NCBI GenBank assembly: GCA_900548955.1
Contig: URMQ01000104.1
Location: forward strand, 1 to 6,088
DNA from: an uncultured Eggerthella sp.
GTDB taxonomy: Bacteria; Actinomycetota; Coriobacteriia; Coriobacteriales; Eggerthellaceae
Direction: 5' to 3'
DNA: 6,088 nt
Shown in pieces: positions 5,885 to 6,088 of this stretch. The position numbers and the translations under genes were made by a program. Each line of letters starts with the position of its first letter. Within the stretch, counting starts at the first letter, position 1. Under the pieces are notes generated by a model. It saw only the letters and a list, made by a program, of their open reading frames with translations, ran no database searches and was not told the origin of the DNA.

Positions 5885-5906
5885 ATTATTCTTGTTAGAG
5901 AATAAT
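5885..5906. promoter_or_regulatory. 22-bp operator-like dyad
   Basis: The perfect 8-bp arms attattct (5885-5892) and agaataat (5899-5906) flank a 6-bp spacer, tgttag. Arm size and spacing suit a dimeric helix-turn-helix regulator. It overlaps the candidate promoter of the molybdoenzyme operon, which would suit a repressor. It does not match the FNR, Rex or Fur consensus that I know well enough to name. Confidence 0.45.
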
Positions 5907-5916
5907 TTAAATTCAA
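5888..5916 (-). promoter_or_regulatory. Candidate promoter of the molybdoenzyme operon
   Basis: On the minus strand TTGAAT (5916 to 5911) is followed after 17 bp by AAGAAT (5893 to 5888), each 4/6 to consensus. An alternative -10, TATAAA at 5882 to 5877, lacks a good -35. Either gives an untranslated leader of about 180-190 nt. The area is very AT-rich, so chance matches are easy. The choice rests mainly on position and the overlapping dyad. Confidence 0.35.
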
Positions 5917-5926
5917 TTTTTATGAC

Positions 5927-5985
5927 CTGGGGTTATTCGACATTATTAAATTTTATTTACTAAAAACTATTCCAAATAACCCCAG
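5927..5985. repeat. Wide 11-bp perfect inverted repeat around an AT-rich core
   Basis: The arms ctggggttatt (5927-5937) and aataaccccag (5975-5985) match perfectly and are separated by 37 bp that is almost all A/T. The arms lie about 4.6 helical turns apart, centre to centre. The options are paired operator half-sites upstream of the operon promoter, a tiny inverted-repeat element (no target duplication is visible at its ends), or a cruciform. A smaller perfect dyad, tagcg-a-cgcta (5987-5997), adjoins it on the right. Confidence 0.55.
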
Positions 5986-5994
5986 ATAGCGACG

Positions 5995-6087
5995 CTACCG
6001 ATAGAAGCGAGGACAGGTAACTCCTATCTGTAGTTCGTTTTGAATACCGCGCAAGCTTTCCTGGGTCAATAGAGCCAGACCCTTATA
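5995..6087 (-). CDS. Possible 3' end of an unknown gene running off the right edge
   Basis: On the minus strand one frame is open from the window edge for 30 codons to a TAG at 5997-5995; the tail includes LALLTQESLRGIQNELQ, which reads like an amphipathic helix. The other two minus frames hit stops within eight codons. Thirty open codons is not unusual by chance, and I recognise no family. The wide inverted repeat begins about 10 bp after the stop but lacks the form of a terminator. This is a weak call that depends on sequence outside the window. Confidence 0.2.
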   Translation of the reverse strand, partial: YKGLALLTQESLRGIQNELQIGVTCPRFYR

Positions 6088-6088
6088 A

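Noticed and set aside
5927..5985. The wide inverted repeat as a miniature transposable element
   Set aside because: At 59 bp it is very short, the flanks show no direct target duplication and no second copy is in the window. I kept it as a regulatory or unexplained repeat.
6061..6088. The small inverted repeat gggtc/gaccc (6063-6067, 6078-6082) as a terminator or insertion-sequence end
   Set aside because: The arms are only 5 bp, there is no T-run, and no transposase or matching second end is in the window.

Overview
The window holds the 5' end of a ribosomal RNA operon (left edge) and, upstream of it, a complete four-gene operon for a membrane-anchored molybdenum oxidoreductase. Everything with clear support lies on the minus strand, so it reads right to left. 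The organism is probably an anaerobic, moderate-GC actinobacterium, most likely Coriobacteriia/Eggerthellaceae. I infer this from the 16S 5' end, from the style of the respiratory operon (Tat-exported catalytic subunit, four-cluster ferredoxin subunit, NrfD anchor and TorD chaperone) and from the base composition. No database search was run, so this placement is tentative.

In transcription order from the right edge: 5691-6088 is a long noncoding stretch with a possible 3' end of an unknown gene (5995-6087), a wide 11-bp inverted repeat (5927-5985), a compact dyad over a candidate promoter (5885-5906), two further long-range inverted repeats and a possible 34-codon leader ORF. Then come the catalytic molybdopterin subunit (5690-3273), the 4x[4Fe-4S] electron-transfer subunit (3260-2640), the NrfD/PsrC-type quinol-oxidising membrane anchor (2627-1440) and the TorD-family maturation chaperone (1430-582). 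Gene gaps are 12, 12 and 9 bp, so they are surely one transcript. A strong hairpin terminator (475-508) closes it.

The proposed flow is menaquinol, oxidised at the NrfD anchor, then four iron-sulfur clusters in the B subunit, then the [4Fe-4S] cluster and bis-MGD molybdenum centre of the exported A subunit, where an unidentified terminal acceptor is reduced. The chaperone would hold the A subunit until cofactor loading and Tat export. The substrate cannot be read from sequence. The putative molybdenum ligand looks like Asp rather than the Ser of classical DmsA or the Cys of PsrA/PhsA.

From 318 to 62 lie a near-textbook rRNA promoter (TTGACA, 17 bp, TAAATT) with three A6 tracts spaced exactly 10 bp apart upstream, a structured leader of about 220 nt, and then the first ~61 nt of 16S rRNA, cut by the window edge.

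I see a recognisable respiratory operon, not a clearly new system. The points most worth a second look are the metal-ligand region of the A subunit, the structured and dyad-rich region upstream of it, and the phased A-tract rRNA promoter.
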